From: JADCRZ01 sp031399065
Lineage (GTDB): Bacteria > Bacteroidota > Bacteroidia > Chitinophagales > Chitinophagaceae
Direction: 5' to 3'
Length of the DNA: 64,000 nt
Assembly: GCA_031399065.1 (NCBI GenBank)
Contig: JANNOM010000023.1
Location: 33,620 to 97,619 of the forward strand
Positions 63,193-64,000 of the stretch are shown here, in pieces. Under the pieces are notes generated by a model that worked only from the letters and a program-made list of their open reading frames with translations, did no database searches and was not told the DNA's origin. A program made the position numbers and the translations under genes. Positions within the stretch are counted from its first letter, which is position 1; each line of letters starts with the position of its first letter.

Positions 63193-63612
63193 TTATTTTA
63201 TCATAAATTTAAAAATAGCGAGTACGGATCCTACGATGGCAAGAAACTGAAGTAATCCTACGATATAAATTGTTTTCGTCAGTTCGGCTTTTAAAGCCAT
63301 TATCTTTTCCAGCAATTCTACTCTTACTGCCATTATCTCAGCTTTTAATTCTATTCTCAGTTGAATGATGTCGGCCTTCAACTCTGATCGTACGGTCATT
63401 ATATCTTCCTTCAACTCCGACCTCACAGCCATTATCTCCGATCTCAAATCTTGCTTTGCCAACATCAGATCTTCTTTAGTTGCCATCAGTTTATTATTAT
63501 ACTCCATTTCCTGTACAATTTTTGCATTAATGTATTCCATCATTAGTGAAGCACCCTGCTCACCTATATGGTGTTTCAGTGTATCGTACGCCTGGTATTG
63601 CGAAGTTGGCAT
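63193..63612 (-). CDS. hendecad-repeat coiled-coil membrane protein, unknown
   Basis: 139 residues. A soluble N-terminus (1-45) precedes five 11-residue repeats in a row (residues 58-112): SEIMAVRSELK, EDIMTVRSELK, ADIIQLRIELK, AEIMAVRVELL, EKIMALKAELT. Such hendecads form long, nearly straight coiled coils. A C-terminal membrane helix (about 115-136) ends the protein. The plan resembles DUF1640-type coiled-coil/TM proteins, but I cannot confirm the family. A strong terminator separates it from the upstream alpha-2-macroglobulin gene, so it has its own promoter. Confidence 0.7.
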   Translation of the reverse strand: MPTSQYQAYDTLKHHIGEQGASLMMEYINAKIVQEMEYNNKLMATKEDLMLAKQDLRSEIMAVRSELKEDIMTVRSELKADIIQLRIELKAEIMAVRVELLEKIMALKAELTKTIYIVGLLQFLAIVGSVLAIFKFMIK

Positions 63613-63667
63613 ATTATTTCCGGATTTTTTAGATATTTATAACCCAAATGTATAACTGCCTTATTAC

Positions 63668-63697
63668 TAATAAAAGGGTGAAATCACCCTTTTATTA
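63668..63697. terminator. terminator after the alpha-2-macroglobulin gene
   Basis: TAATAAAAGGGTGA and TCACCCTTTTATTA form a perfect 14-bp inverted repeat with only 2 nt between the arms. Lies 24 bp beyond the stop at 63722 on the minus strand. Confidence 0.85.
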
Positions 63698-63721
63698 TGA
63701 TGTTTTAATCCGGTAAAATAA

Positions 63722-64000
63722 TTATTCAGTTACTTTTATAACGACCGCTCCGTTATATGAATGATACTCACCATTATACATAGCATCCGCACTCACCGGG
63801 CCTGTATGATAGACACCAGGAGACACGGCTCTTACAGCATAATAATATGTTTGCCTGTTGCTGTAAAGGTCAACGAATAAATTGATCCGGTCGTCCCGCA
63901 CATCGAGTTGAGTAGGTGAGGCAGCATCTTTTATCCAGTCCATTCCGGGTATCTCTTTGGTTCGCGGGTTTTCTATCTCGAAGCCGGCGGGTAAAAGATC
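63722..64000 (-). CDS. C-terminus of a bacterial alpha-2-macroglobulin (cut by window edge)
   Basis: The frame is open to base 64000, so the first residues lie right of the window; 92 residues are visible. DLLPAGFEIENPR, VRDDRINLFVDLYSNRQTYYYAVRAVSPGVYHTGPVSADAMYNGEYHS is the conserved C-terminal end of large bacterial alpha-2-macroglobulins, periplasmic lipoproteins that trap proteases. An internal ATG at 63943 is not the start. Which subclass (with or without thioester) cannot be told from this part. Confidence 0.85.
   Translation of the reverse strand, partial: DLLPAGFEIENPRTKEIPGMDWIKDAASPTQLDVRDDRINLFVDLYSNRQTYYYAVRAVSPGVYHTGPVSADAMYNGEYHSYNGAVVIKVTE

Overview
The window looks like a chromosomal segment of a Bacteroidota bacterium, most likely Sphingobacteriia/Chitinophagaceae (inference). 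The signs are SusC/SusD pairs under a FecI/FecR-type sigma/anti-sigma pair, promoters with the Bacteroidota -7 box TAnnTTTG (clearest before rpsT, ccmC and mnmA), A-rich leaders with no strong Shine-Dalgarno, several TTG starts, and housekeeping proteins of Bacteroidota type. No rRNA, CRISPR array, prophage or intact insertion sequence was seen.

Left end (1-4.3 kb): the end of a DUF2142-type membrane protein, tRNA-Leu(TAA), tRNA-Gly(GCC), a small membrane protein, a family 2 glycosyltransferase, an orphan sensor kinase and tRNA-Leu(GAG). From 4.3 to 25.8 kb lies a polysaccharide-utilisation locus. On the minus strand it runs ECF sigma factor, FecR, SusC/SusD pair 2, SusC/SusD pair 1, a DUF1735/PKD surface lipoprotein, a parallel beta-helix lipoprotein, a Tat-exported Gfo/Idh/MocA oxidoreductase, a DUF1080 protein, a GH92 alpha-mannosidase and a periplasmic TIM-barrel isomerase. 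A plus-strand GMC oxidoreductase converges on its end. The GMC, Gfo/Idh/MocA, DUF1080 and TIM-barrel set resembles the 3-keto-glycoside route of glycan breakdown, here beside a mannosidase.

26-34.8 kb is a regulatory and envelope-stress-like block: a sigma-54-dependent NtrC-type activator, a YihY/BrkB membrane protein, a single-domain response regulator preceded by a well-spaced sigma-54 promoter, a CHASE3 histidine kinase whose 3' end overlaps that regulator, a DUF2383 protein, a 57-aa lipoprotein, a cytoplasmic alpha-amylase, and a YtxH / DUF1469 / unknown trio. 34.8-40.8 kb is a minus-strand nucleotide-sugar operon (aminotransferase, ugd, UDP-xylose synthase, rfbB, rfbC, rfbD) for cell-surface glycans, divergent from waaA (Kdo transferase).

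43-49.7 kb holds cytochrome c maturation genes ccmB (apparently without an ATG/GTG/TTG start at the right place), ccmC and a ccmD-like gene, a glutamate dehydrogenase, an HsdR-N nuclease-fold protein, a fused oligopeptide ABC ATPase and queA. A visibly A/T-richer insert at about 49.8-52.1 kb carries an alpha/beta hydrolase, an ECF sigma factor and a membrane protein, with two repeats beside it that resemble an IS21-type end. 52.1-64 kb is housekeeping: aspartokinase, an Ldh-family dehydrogenase, ssb, mnmA, a cysteine-rich lipoprotein, an RNA cytosine methyltransferase, sucB, sucA and rpsT, then a hendecad-repeat membrane protein and the C-terminus of a bacterial alpha-2-macroglobulin cut by the window edge.
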